Of a stretch of 64,000 nt of DNA, positions 23,470 through 34,195 are shown one piece after another. The position numbers and the translations under genes are program-made. The stretch lies in NCBI GenBank assembly GCA_026122225.1, contig JANEZZ010002197.1, positions 558,001 to 622,000 on the forward strand, written 5' to 3'. The notes under the pieces are model-generated. The model did not search any database and was not told the origin of the DNA. It worked only from the letters and a program-made list of their open reading frames with translations. The stretch's first letter is position 1; the number at the start of each line of letters is the position of its first letter. Source of the stretch: Heloderma charlesbogerti. Lineage: Eukaryota > Chordata > Lepidosauria > Squamata > Helodermatidae.

Positions 23470-23866
23470 TGGCCACCTTGTCATTGCAAATTCCATAGTT
23501 TTATTATGTACTGTGTGAAGAAGCCCTTTTATCTCTCCTGAATCTCCCACCAATCAGCTTAATGGGATGACCCCGGGTTCTAGTATTATAAGGGAGGGAG
23601 AAAAATGTCTCCCTAACCACAGTCTCCACACCATGAATAATTTTATACACCTCTATTCATGTCTTCCATTACTCACCTTTTCTCCAAGCTAACCAATCCC
23701 AGCTGTTGTAACCTTCCCTCATAGGGGAGATGCTCCAGACCCACTGTTGCACTCCTGTCCTGCTTGTGGGTTCCTGGTCAACAGCTGGGTGGCCACTGTG
23801 TAAACAGAATGCTGGACTAAATGGACCCTTGGTCTGATCCAGCAGGGCTCTTATATTCTTATGACC
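23470..23866. mobile_element. CR1 LINE fragments in two orientations
   Basis: Bases 23470-23735 carry a reversed CR1 C-terminal and 3' region (tgaagaagcc, ctcataggggagatgctcca). Bases 23740-23866 carry a plus-strand CR1 terminus (ctgatccagcagggctctta, tattcttatg). Confidence 0.65.
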
Positions 23867-24068
23867 GTCTGAGGACTGTTCTGTATTTGACAGTGTCCTC
23901 TATTTGAAGGGCTGTCCTGTACAAGTCCGGCTGAATGATAAAGAACCATAAAAATGCAGAGCAGGGGCCAACTTGGGCAGCAGACAACACCCATTCAGCT
24001 CCCCAGGTCATAATCTTCCCCACTACAGTGGTGAGATGTACTTAAATTATAGCAATCATTTCCAAATG

Positions 24069-24365
24069 TTGCATTGTTGTTCAGTCGTGTCCGACTCTTC
24101 ATGACCCCATGGACCATAGCACGCCAGGCCTTCCTGTCCTGCGCTCTCTCCTGGAGTGTGCTCAAGTTCATATTCATTGCATCGGTGAAGCTGTCTAGCC
24201 ATCTCATCCTCTGCCGTCCCCTTCTCCTTTTGCCTTCAGTCTTTCCAGCATCAGGGTCTTTTCCAGAGAGTTTTCTCTTCACATTAGGTGGCCAAAATAT
24301 TTGAGCTTCAGTTTCGGTATCTGTCCTTCCAATGAGCACTCAGGGTTGATTTCCTTTAGGATGGA
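24069..24365 (-). mobile_element. BovB LINE 3' end with ORF2 C terminus
   Basis: The minus-strand frame 23995-24339 encodes the diagnostic BovB C terminus: GKTEGKRRRGRQRMRWLD, then LQERAQDRKAWRAMVHGV and KSRTRLN. The untranslated tail is short, ending in (CAA)n-like sequence. It is 5'-truncated. Confidence 0.93.
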
Positions 24366-24533
24366 CTGATTTGCATGCATGTATATAAATTAGCACATGC
24401 ACATTTTATGCAAATCTATCCTCATTTTTTTGGCAGTGCGTAAGTGGCCACCTCCTTGCAGCCTTTAGTAACTAGACTGCCCTGCTGTTGCAGATGCTGG
24501 GGTGAAACCCTGGCTCTAGTTGGAAGATATCAA

Positions 24534-24622
24534 AACAGTGCAATCCTAGGCATGTCAGCTGGGAAGGACGCCCCATTGAGTTCAATGGGGCTTACTCCTG
24601 GGAAAGAACGGATAGGATTGCA
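24534..24622. mobile_element. MITE of GTGCAATCCTA / aatggggcttactcc type
   Basis: The ends agtgcaatcctagg and ataggattgcaacc are inverted, around the core cattgagttcaatggggctt. Confidence 0.7.
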
Positions 24623-24649
24623 ACCAAAGCTAGTTTCCGGCATCGAGAG

Positions 24650-24853
24650 AGCCAGTGTGGTGTAGTGGTTTGAGTGTTGCACTGGGGCTGGGGAGATCTG
24701 GGTTCTAGTCCCCACCAGGCCACGAGGCTGTCTGGGTGACTGACTCTCAGCCTATCCTACCTTACAAGGTTGTTGTGAGGATAATGAGCGCCACCTCGGA
24801 GAGGTGGAGGACAATGAACGCCCCCTTGGGTTCCTTGCAAGAGGGGAAAAGGA
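24650..24853 (+). mobile_element. Sauria-type SINE at the edge of the CpG island
   Basis: Head gagccagtgtggtgtagtgg, body caaggttgttgtgaggataa, tail cccttgggttccttgcaaga. It has acquired CpG-containing changes and runs directly into the GC-rich island. Confidence 0.8.
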
Positions 24854-25700
24854 GGGCCGGCGGCCCCTATTTCGGTGGGGCGGCGGAGCCTCTCTGGGTT
24901 TCCGTCAGAAACGGTCCGAACTCTGGAGTTAGCCAAGGGGCTGATGACTTTGGCCAGCTCGTCTGGAGCTCTGACCGGCTGTGCCCGACACCCAGCGCGG
25001 GGGCGCCGCCCCGCCCCGCGGAAATAGGCGCCGCCCGCCTCCAGCGACGCGACCGTCGGAATACGGAACCGAGCCGCGCAGGAGTCGCCTCGCCCCAGAC
25101 GGTCCTCCAAGCGCCCGGGTGGCGGAGGCGAGCCGAGCGCCGCAGAAGCGGAGGCGCTCCAGAGCGCACCAGCGAGAGGAGCGCATCTGTCGCCTTAGCG
25201 GGCAGCTGCTTCTTGGTCCTGGCTTGCAGCGGCAGCACCAGCCGTTGCTGCAGGGACCGCCGAGCCGGCGCGTCCCCGGCCAGGAGAAAGCCGGTCTCGC
25301 CGCGTCGTGCAGGTAGAGGGGAGCAGGGAGCCTGGGAACGGGGCGCCGCTCCGTGGCGCCGAGCCCCTGGGCCGGCGGGCGCCTGGGCATCTCGTCCTCT
25401 GATCTCCGGGAGGAGGCGAGGCGCGCTTGGGGCTTCGCTCCTTGGCAGATGGGGAGGGAAAGGTGATGCCGGCGGCTTCTATTTTTAATAGGAGAAATGT
25501 TGCACCCGAGAAGCCACGAGATTCGGGGAGGAGGGAGGGATTTTGTTCCCAATTTTCTGCGGGATCTGGGGCTGGGGGAGCGGAAGGGGAGCGCGGATCT
25601 CTCTGGCAAAGGATTTGGCCCCCCAAACAAAGAAGTTGATGCGGAAATAAGATGGCCTTTTTTGTGTGTGTTTTGGCGCGGGGGCGGGGAGGGGACATGG
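24854..25700 (+). promoter_or_regulatory. CpG island, likely OSBPL7 promoter and noncoding exon 1
   Basis: A dense CpG segment stands in an otherwise A/T-rich, CpG-poor region. It lies upstream of OSBPL7 in the right orientation with no other gene between. A possible splice donor is GTGCAG|gtagag after 25312. Long open frames here (for example 24736-25488 plus and 24929-25630 minus) are expected from GC content and have no family match. Transcription start and exon 1 bounds cannot be fixed from sequence alone. Confidence 0.65.
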
Positions 25701-25848
25701 ATAGAAATAGACTGATGGGAATATGGCCCGTGCTAGGTATAGATCTGAGAGATGGATGACATGGTCCGGAGGCGATGTGACCTACGCCAAAGGCCAGTGG
25801 GGATATAAGGCTTAGGGAACTCTAGGCAGATGGGCCCATGGGGAAAGG

Positions 25849-26093
25849 GAGAGCCAGTGTGGTGTAGTGGCAAGAGTGTTGGACTGGGAGCCGGGAGATC
25901 CGGGTTCTAGTCCCCACTCGGCCATGGAAGCTCGCTGGGTGACTTTGGGCCAGTCACACACTCTCAACCCACCTCACAGGGTTGTTGTTGTGAGGATAAA
26001 ATGGAGAGGAGGAGGATAATGTAAGCTGCCTTGGGTTCCTTGCAAGAGGAAAAAAGGTGGGATATAAATGCAATAATAAATAAATAAATAAAG
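25849..26093 (+). mobile_element. Sauria-type SINE, nearly consensus
   Basis: Complete from gagccagtgtggtgtagtgg through gggatataaatgcaataata and an (AAAT)n end. It is very similar to the copy at 13913. Confidence 0.9.
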
Positions 26094-26522
26094 TTTGCCC
26101 CCGCTGGAAGATGATGGTGCGGAGGGGAAGGAAGATGAATGTTGGCTTCTGGGAGGGATGAATGGAATGATTAGGTGGTTGATTTTGACCTACTCATCTG
26201 TACTGTTACAGTGTCCAAAGGTTGAGGAACATTGCTGCCCGGTTGAGAGAGAGTACCATCAGAGGAGGATTTTGCCCCATTGCAAAGATATCAGAGAGAT
26301 TGAAGTTTTGAGGTTGGCAGGGGAATTTTGCCCTGTTGCACAGAAAGCGAATCTGGGGTTTGGGTGAATGTTGAGTGACGGCAAAGAGAGACGGGAGGAT
26401 CAGATTAAATCTTGCCCCACAGCATAGAGCGGTAGTGGATTGTTCTATGGTACAGAGAAAAATGGGGGTGGGGGGAGAGAGGGACTATTGAGGCCACTTA
26501 CTGGAAAATTGACAGCTTGGGA

Positions 26523-26643
26523 AGGGAAGGGTTGTAGCTCCGTGATGGAGCACATGATTTGTATGCCAGAGATCCCGGGTTCAGTTCCTGGTTTCTCTAG
26601 GTATGGCTGGAGAGAAGCCAGTTTAGGACAGCTTCCTATGTTC
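26523..26643 (+). mobile_element. tRNA-derived SINE (second type)
   Basis: The head gtagctccgtgatggagcac is tRNA-like (A box) with a B box in gggttcagttcc. The body ends gacagcttcctatgttctca, a squamate SINE terminus. It cannot be a functional tRNA because the acceptor stem and anticodon arm do not close. Confidence 0.7.
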
Positions 26644-27566
26644 TCATGAGCAAGATGGGAGCAAGGGAGGGCCCTGATAAAAGAGAATTCCCAACAGTGC
26701 AGTCTTTGAACTTACCCAGGGGTTATTGAAGGGCCGCTTTGCAAATGCACATGTATGCCTCACAACTGTACACTTGGGACTAGTTCACACATACGCTTGA
26801 CAATTGTAGCATGCAGCAGTGACTTGCATGTGTGAATGGGCCTTCGTAGGTCAATTGCCATAGGTATAACTTTCATATCTCCTCCAACGCAGTGCTTTCG
26901 GGGTGGAGTCCATTTACAGATGTAGCTGCCAGTCATTCAACGTGCTGCAAGGAAGTGTAGGGAAATCGAGTGATGTACATGCATTTGTGAATCTGCTTTT
27001 GATAACCTGAAAATGAATGTTTGAACTATCTCCACTGAAAAGCATTGCATTTGAGTTGTCATTTATATTTATGCAGATTATGTATTTTATTGCTGTAAGC
27101 TGTCTTGGGAGGGCTTCTGGCCTGAAAGGCGGCCAAGAAATTTTTAAATAAATAAATAAATGTGAGAGTTTTATCTGGGGGGTAGGATCTGCGATGGTGC
27201 ATTCTCCCACACATGAGGCATCACTAGTTGCAGTCATCAAGCAAAGAACTTGCACATGTAAACGAGCTTTTATTCCAACTTGCTGCCCCAAGGCAGAGTC
27301 TTCTATACCTAAAATATTTTAGGGATGGATACATCTCCAAATTTTGGGAGGAGATTCTTAAACTTTCTTGGTGCCTTATTCTGTTGCTGAACTGGTCACT
27401 ACGGTTAGGTAATTGTTCCTAATAAGCAGGGGTTGCAACAGGATGTTGTGGTATATCCTCCCTCCTAATAGACGTGTGTGCCTTTTCAAGGTTCCAACCA
27501 TTACACACACACACACACACCACACCCTAATTCTGTTTTCAGGAGGTGGGTTGGTCGGGCCCTTTA
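26644..27566. other. OSBPL7 intron 1, mostly unassigned
   Basis: It holds an L2-type 3' tail at about 27082-27152 (plus; tgtcttgggagggcttctgg and a TAAA repeat) and a (CA)n tract at 27501-27522. No gene seen. Confidence 0.45.
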
Positions 27567-27687
27567 GGGCACAATCCTATGCCTGTTGAGACAGAAAAAA
27601 GCCCTACAGCTCCCAGCATTCCCCTGGCTGGGGAATCCTGGGAGTTGTACAGCTTTTTTCTGTCTAAACAGACATAGAATTGCACCC
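27567..27687. mobile_element. Harbinger-like hairpin MITE, copy 4
   Basis: The ends are GGGCACAATCCTATGC and ATAGAATTGCACCC, with TTA on both sides. Confidence 0.8.
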
Positions 27688-27819
27688 TTAGCTTTGTATG
27701 TATGTATGTATTTACTAATTTTTAAAATTATCTTTGGTCCCCTAAGCATGTTGATACCTCTCTCTTGTTTCATAGTGGCCTCATTTTGGCAATAATCCTG
27801 GTGGCACTCATCACCTAAG

Positions 27820-28290
27820 TTTGCTATTAGAAGGAGTGATGTTTAACCATGATTTGTTTCCTTGCAGTTTAAACCCATTGTCTCTTGTCCCGTTGTCCTT
27901 CTTGTCTTTAGAAATATATATAAACCATGAATCTAGAAATATATGTAAACCCTCCTTTACACACACATACACACACACACACACACACACCACTCACTCA
28001 TTCCTCTTTAATGAACTCTTCTCTAAGCTAAATACGCCCAGTTCCTTCAGCCTTTCTTCATACAGTTTGCCATTTAGACCCCTTCTCTTGCTTGTAGCTG
28101 TCTTCTGAATCCTTTCCAACATTGTCAAATGTCTTTCCCGAGCAGTGGTACTCAGAACTGAATGTGCTACTATTCTAAATGGAGTCTTGCCAGTAACCAA
28201 GTACAGCAACTCTATTAACTTCCCAAGGCTTGAAAACTATGCTTTTGTTGATAGAACCTAAAAGGTCATTGGCCATTTTTGTGGAGTAGA
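27820..28290 (-). mobile_element. Ancient CR1/L3-like LINE fragment
   Basis: The minus strand encodes a degraded CR1 C-terminal segment (MLERIQKTA, YEERLKELGVFSLEK). A (CA)n tract at 27959-27991 interrupts it. Confidence 0.6.
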
Positions 28291-28944
28291 ATCAGAGGCT
28301 GGTACGCTCAGGACTTCTGGGTCCTGTTTACAGCTCCAGAGGTGAAATGGGATATGTCTGGGATTAAATGGGAGGCTGTCTCCATGTCTGCAACATGAAA
28401 CTAATAATCTGACGCCCTGAAAGCAAAAATAATCCTGTTCAGTTTCCTCCATCACCACCTCTACTGGTGATTTACTTTGGAATCTCAGGAAAGTCACTTC
28501 CTTTGTTATGGCAAAAGTTGCTGTGTGTTTTGATAAAACAGTGTTGCATATCTGTGGTGAAGAAATACAAAAGGTTGCCCAAAGCATCATCGTTGCAGCT
28601 GTGCTCAGTGCAAGAGCCAAGACTGTTGCCCTGTTAACCTTTAGTTAGATCCTGACTGTTTCAGTTCTTCCTTCAGTTTCACTTTGGTGCCACCTGCTTG
28701 CTGAAGCTTTGGAAAGTTGTCTTAAGGGGCTGTCTAAATAGCTACGGTGCTTCTCATGATTGACACAGCTGTCCTTTCATGCAGAACTAGACCTATCCCT
28801 GGAGGATAAATTTATTGGTGGCTATCAGCAATGCTAGCTAAAAATAGAACCTCCACAGCCAGGCACAGCCGAGTGTTTATATGAGCAGAGGGCAAAAACA
28901 GGGAATGGTTACCTCTATTGTCTGTATATCTAGCAACTAGATGG

Positions 28945-29152
28945 ACGAGCCAGCATGGTGTCAGGCTAGGACCAAGGAGACCTGGGTTCAAAGTCCCACT
29001 TAATCACAAAGCTTATTGGCGTTGAGCCAGTCACTATCTCTCAGCCTAGCCTATATCACAGGGTTGTTGTGAGGACAAAATGTAGAGGGTAGGGGAGAAC
29101 TATATATACCACCTTGAGCTTCTTGGAAGAAAGGTGGGATATAAATCTATTA
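28945..29152 (+). mobile_element. Sauria-type SINE, diverged
   Basis: Head gagccagcatggtgtcaggc, B box gggttcaaagtccc, body cacagggttgttgtgaggac, tail ggtgggatataaatctatta. Confidence 0.75.
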
Positions 29153-29153
29153 A

Positions 29154-29538
29154 GGGTGCAATCCTATGGGGATAAGTGGCTGCCTCCAAACTTGGAGGCA
29201 ACTGCCTATCCAATGCAGGGTAGGAGAAGTGCAGAGGAGATCGTCTCCTCTGTGCTTCAGCCGGCCTGCATTTGCAGCTAGACAGCCGATTTCGGCTGTC
29301 TAGCCATGAGAATGCAGAGCGAGGGAGGTGGCTACCGGACGACACATAGGATGTGCCGTACCGGCATTTCCACCTTCCCCGTCCCGGAATGCCCCGTTTT
29401 CACCGCTCCACGCTCCCCTTCCGAGTGTGGGGCCATTCCGAGCTGCCTGCAAGGCAGTGTGAGGGGATCAGTTCTCCGGGAACTGACATATCCTATGGCC
29501 ATCTAGCCGCTGACTAGCGGCCATAGGATTGCTCTCTC
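29154..29538. mobile_element. Long Harbinger-like MITE, copy 2
   Basis: It starts GGGTGCAATCCTATGG after TAA and ends near gcggccataggattgctctc. Its internal blocks (tgcctccaaacttggaggca, agctagacagccgatttcgg) match 15467-15894 in inverse orientation. Confidence 0.65.
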
Positions 29539-29933
29539 CATTAATAAATAGCCTTTGGACTACTCTTACAAGACAATTCTTACATTCTAGATTTTGGAAA
29601 CATGTCACTTTGTTGTATTCACACACAACTGCATGCAACTTTTCTTTTTTTAAAATGAAAAGCTGCTATATAATAAGCTGAAACCTATTTTTAACACCCT
29701 AGGCAGGTGACGCGATGTGCGTGGACGGGATTGACAGATGGCTGGCAGTTTGGAAGTCTTTAAAAGCTGCTGTCCTCCAAATAGGGCGTTCCCCATGCAG
29801 GAGCTTAGTTCTCTTTACAATGGTATCTTGTTCCTTATGTGCTGATTCTAAAAAACCTGCCTGTCTACAGGCATTCATATTCAAAGACCTTCTGCTTAAA
29901 TAAATACAATCTCTCTCTCTATTTCCAGTGTTC

Positions 29934-30150
29934 AGGGATGAGTGCTGTGGCTTGTATAGCCAAGGAGGAAATACCAGCCGGCTTGGGGAAATCCCATGGG
30001 TTGGCAGAAGTTCAAAGAATCTTTGGGGGATAAAAGTCCTAAGGGCAAGAGAAAACCCCTCAAACAGCCCAGCGAGGACTGAGTGTGCTTGGTGGCTACA
30101 AAATGCTTGATGGAGGGGTGGGGGATGGAATAGCATCTCCTGAATGGCGC
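29934..30150 (+). repeat. Dispersed repeat family R1, copy 2
   Basis: It shares the blocks ggcttggggaaatccca, ggcagaagtt, cgaggactgag and ggtggctacaaaatgct with the copies at 9027 and 42364. Confidence 0.55.
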
Positions 30151-30180
30151 CACGCCACTCTTCAAATTTACTTGCAGGTC

Positions 30181-30183
<3 letters not shown>

Positions 30184-30265
<82 letters not shown>
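30184..30265. repeat. (GT)n(AT)n compound microsatellite
   Basis: About 20 GT units are followed directly by about 20 AT units. The long open frames across it (29699-30451 and neighbours) are artefacts of the dinucleotide repeat. Confidence 0.95.
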
Positions 30266-30267
<2 letters not shown>

Positions 30268-30679
30268 CTCTCCTGTGCAAGGCAAACCCCACTGAAATGC
30301 AGACAAGCCACTGCTGTGCTCTCATGTAGTTCCCTTTCGTTTCAACAGGGCTTGTGCAAGAGAACTTCCTGCAGGATTGTAATGTATGTTTGCAACATTG
30401 GCAGTGGGACAGAAGGGAAAACAAAATCGATGTACTGGTTTGGTGGGACAAGGATCTTCTTCAACATTGGCACCCAAAGAGTAGAACTCCTTTTCTATTT
30501 TTATTCTTAATAAGTCTCATCTTTATGGGCCTTAGGTACCAGGCAAAGTAATTCTCCACCAGAGAGCTTTTGGGGTTCACTGGGTATTTGTGTTATCGAA
30601 ATGTTATTCTTGCAGATGCTTTAGTTCTGTCGCCTCTTAATGTTGTTTGCTCTGCTTATTGATTGTTATTGCTATTATT

Positions 30680-31105
30680 ATTATTAATAATAATTACATT
30701 TCTATAGTGCCCCATAGCTGAAGCTCTCTGGGCGGTTTACAGAAGTTAAAACATTAAATGCAGTGTTAAAAAGTGTAAAAGCCATTTACATAAAAGCACA
30801 CAGAGAGTATACAGAAACAACATATAATTAAAAACAACTTTGAACAGTCAGTCATAACTGTCAGTCAGAACAGTCACTAAAGACACATTCAGGACTGATT
30901 AAAACTCATCATGTGCTGCCAAATGCCTGGGAAAAGAGAGAGGTCTTAACCTGGTGCGAAAAGATAGCAATGTTGGCACCAGGCAGACCTCATCGGGGAG
31001 TTCATGCCACAGATGGGGGGCCGCCACTGCGAAGGCCTTCTCCCCTGTTGCCGTCTTCCGAGCTTCCCTTGGAGGAGGCACACAGAGGAGGACCTTAGAT
31101 GTTGA
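30680..31105 (-). mobile_element. L2-type LINE 3' end
   Basis: The reversed 3' UTR (agctgaagctctctgggcgg) is followed by C-terminal coding remnants (AFAVAAPHLWHELPDEV) on the minus strand. Confidence 0.8.
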
Positions 31106-31207
31106 ATGTAGAGTTTTAACATTTTAAACGTATGCTTTGTTTTTAAAATACTTTGTTAGCTGTCTTGTAGATCCTCTGCTTGAATGATGGGATAGCAATA
31201 TTTACTT

Positions 31208-31428
31208 ATTTATTTGTTACATTGATTTCCTGCCTTTTCCTCCAAGAAGCCCAAAGCAGCATACATGATCCTCCTCCTCTCCATGTCCTCACAACAACCC
31301 TGTGAGGTGGGTTAGGCTGAGAGTCAGTGACTGGCCCAAAGTCACCCAGTGAGCTTTATGGCCACATGGAGCCTAGAACCTGGGTCTCCCCAGTCCAGCA
31401 CTCTAGCCATTATGCCACACTGGCTCTT
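31208..31428 (-). mobile_element. Sauria-type SINE
   Basis: A reversed copy with caaccctgtgaggtgggtta, agtgactggcccaaagtcac and the reversed head gccacactggctctttgc. Confidence 0.85.
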
Positions 31429-31645
31429 TGCTTTAAATAAATAAATAATAGTGGTCTGTGAAGGGTAGGAATTATCCATGACAATAACATTACAAGAAAA
31501 TAAACCTCAATAACCATTATATAGCCATCCATAACCATTAATAACCATTATGCCACTCTGGCTCTTTGCTCTAAATAAACAAATAATAGTGGTCTGTGAT
31601 GGGTAGGAATTATCCATAAAAATAACATAACAAGAAAATAAACTC
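31411..31645. repeat. Tandem duplication of about 115-140 bp including SINE edge
   Basis: gccacactggctctttgct, an (AAAT) run, agtggtctgtga and ggtaggaattatccat recur in order at 31410-31525 and 31550-31645. Confidence 0.8.
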
Positions 31646-31762
31646 TGATCATATTAATTCTAAAGAACTTAACACAGGGTTGTATCCAATATTAGTCTAG
31701 CTTAAGTCCCATCCATTTGAATGGGTCTACTCTAACTTGGACTAACATTGAACACAGTCCTG

Positions 31763-33306
31763 TGCTCAGAAATGAAGGCTGTCAGTTTTACAAAGTAGAT
31801 TTAGGCCTCAGTCCTATATTGAAGATCTGCCAGCTGGGAGGCTATAGGATACAGCGGAAGCCCCACTGTGCCAGTGGAAACGCCAGATAGACAGCCGCCG
31901 TGGCAGATACGCTGGTTGAACACCTCAGATACACTGGTGGAGCATATTCACCAGTGGAGCTGTTCAGCCACAGAATGGCTGAAGTGCGTTGCAGTTGTGA
32001 GGAGCCACTCTCATACCATAGCCTTCAATCCACAACTACGCCCCCATCACCGGGGCAACTTTACCCTAGCCCCAGTCATGATGCAAAGAATTTCCCTCCT
32101 GTTGACTTCAGTGGGAGCGAGGGTGAACTACAAAAAATAGCTGCCTTCATGTTGACAGACACCCCGTCGCTGTTGCCATGACAGCGCATAGGATGTGTTT
32201 TAACTCGGCACTCAAACACAGTGCACCAGTATATAAACCCCACACAGGGAGACCATAACTCAGATGACAGGGGATGTGGCCTGGGGCTGTATCCCTCTGG
32301 CCCAGTTCGAGCCCTCAAGGGGGAACTCTAGTGATGGAAAAGTGGGAGAAAGGGCATTTTTCACAAAAAGGCTGGCCTCAGAACACACATGGGAACTGAA
32401 GGGCCTGTGGAGGCCTCCTCAGTGCAGGCCCCGGCCTGACTCCACCTACCCAGACTGTCAATTGGCTCCTACTGGGCAGGAAGGAGTATAAAGGGCTTCC
32501 TGTTCCAGCTGAACTTTGTTCGAGCAACACAGAAGTCCTGAGCTCTGGTGTGTGATCTCTATGAGGATCTCTAGGGGAGAGGCTGGAGAGTTCAAGCAGC
32601 GGGGAAATTGGTGGGGGGAAATTTGGCAGTGGTGGGGGGGATCAGGGCACCCTTGGGGGGCTGCAAGAAAGGCCCTAGAGGGCTGCATGCAGCCCACAGT
32701 GTGCACACCCCTGGTTTAAATGCATGACTGAACAACAACAACTTGCCTTCAGCCTCACACCAGCCTACTTGCACAGTGAACAAATAATATATTGCTTCAC
32801 TATACCAAAGAGCATCCAGTTCATAAAAGGGTAGCATAAAATAGCACAATAAAAGTAGAAAACGTCCGCGGGGTGTGGGGGCTCTCATGAGTTTTGCACA
32901 GAGACAGGGCCAGCTCAAGGTTTGAAGGGGCCTGGGCAAGGCTCACCTGGTGGCCGTGGCTAGGCCTGGCAAGCCACCTATTATGTGAACCTTCCCATAA
33001 TGCCCTGGAGTGCTGCTGCATCAGGTGCTCTGGAGCATTGTGGGAAATTTTAAAAAATGGACAGCTTCCTAGTCCCAGCCACTAGGGAACCCTGTGGGCA
33101 GCTGGGTGGGCCAAAGCAGGCCCTGGACCTTGGATGTGGCAAGCTGCCTGAAGGTACCAGGGGCTGATGTGGGCCCTGTGTAGAGTGTTACGTGTACAAA
33201 TGTTGTATGTGTGTGTGTCCTTGTGCTTTGTGCCGGAGGCTACAGTGATTGGTCTAGAGAAGCTCATGAAAGCTGAGAGGTGTCTACATTCAGGGACACT
33301 GTAAAG
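31763..33306. other. OSBPL7 intron 1, possible LTR remnant
   Basis: Bases 32250-32560 resemble an LTR, with gagtataaagggcttcctg as a promoter-like box, but ends and duplications were not found. No gene seen; the frames listed here are overlapping and unmatched. Confidence 0.35.
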
Positions 33307-33400
33307 CAGTCTTCCCCAGCCTGGTGCCCAGCAAGATGTGTTGGACTGCAACTCCCATCATCCCCAGCCAGTGTGGCTCTGCTGGCTGGGGATGATGGGG
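33307..33400. mobile_element. Hairpin MITE of the ggtgccc type, partial
   Basis: cttccccagcctggtgccca, actgcaactcccatcatccc and its complement ggggatgatggg are visible. The right arm is missing, cut by the L2 end at about 33400. Confidence 0.65.
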
Positions 33401-34195
33401 TTGTTATTTCTTTATAGTCGAGGCTCTCTGGGCAGTTCACACCAATTAAAACCATAAAATAGAGCACGATAAAGCATAATATATTTTTTAAAACTTTGAA
33501 CTACAGTATAAAACCAAAGTAAAAACCAGGAACAGTATAAAGATTTAAACAAACAATAACAGATTTAAAAATAATAAAAACTAAAGAACTATAATGCCTG
33601 GGAGAATAAGAAGGTCTTCACCTGGTGCCAAAAAGACCACAACATAGGTGCCAGGTGAGCTTCTCTGAGAAGGGCATTCCACATCTAGGGTGCCAGAACT
33701 GAAAAGGCTCCGTCCTTAGTAGCTACCTGCCTCATGTCATTTGGTGGGGGCACCTGGAGGAAGGCTTCTGGAGACAATCTTAGGGCTCAGGCAGCTATAT
33801 ATGGAAGGATATAATCCTTCAGGTAACATGGCCCAAGCCTTTTAGGGCTTTGCAAGTTAATACCAGCACTTTGAATTGGGCCTGGAAATGGACTGAAAGC
33901 CAGTGCGGATCACAAAACACTGGCATAATATGTTCATATCAACTGGTCCCCATTAATGATCTCGCTGCCCTGTATTGGACAAGCTGGACAAGTTTCCAGA
34001 TTGCTTTCAAAGGCAGCCCTATGTAGAATACATTGCAGTAATCCAGACGATTTGTTGTTGTTGTTGTTGTTGTTGTTCAGTCGTGTCTGATTCTTCGTGA
34101 CCCCATGGACCATAGCACGCCAGGCCTTCCTGTCCTGCACTCTCTCCCGGAGTGTGCTCAAGTTCATATTAATCCAGACGATTACCATAGCCCAA
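33400..34195 (-). mobile_element. L2-type LINE 3' end, interrupted by BovB
   Basis: Reversed 3' UTR at 33415 (gtcgaggctctctgggcagt) and degraded C-terminal coding to about 34195. It is split at 34053-34170 by a short BovB insertion. Confidence 0.8.
34053..34170 (-). mobile_element. BovB LINE 3' stub with 13-bp target duplication
   Basis: A 118-bp reversed BovB terminus with a (TTG)n tail and gaccccatggaccatagcac. It is flanked by a perfect direct repeat aatccagacgatt at 34040-34052 and 34171-34183, the signature of target-primed reverse transcription. Confidence 0.93.

Noticed and set aside
24069..24360. A host gene encoding an Arg-rich C-terminal domain
   Set aside because: The residues match the BovB LINE ORF2 C terminus, and two further copies lie nearby.
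24736..25698. Long open frames (up to 250 aa) on both strands
   Set aside because: They overlap one another over the CpG island, are rich in Arg, Gly, Pro and Ala, and match no family. High GC content removes stop codons.
26523..26643. tRNA gene
   Set aside because: A-box and B-box-like sequence is present, but the cloverleaf does not close and the 3' part matches a SINE body.
28258..28620. A 120-aa minus-strand frame as a new gene
   Set aside because: Its start overlaps a degraded CR1-like fragment, and no domain, splice context or homologue could be recognised.
29699..30510. A 250-aa frame with Ile-Tyr and His-Thr repeats
   Set aside because: It is created by the (GT)n(AT)n microsatellite.
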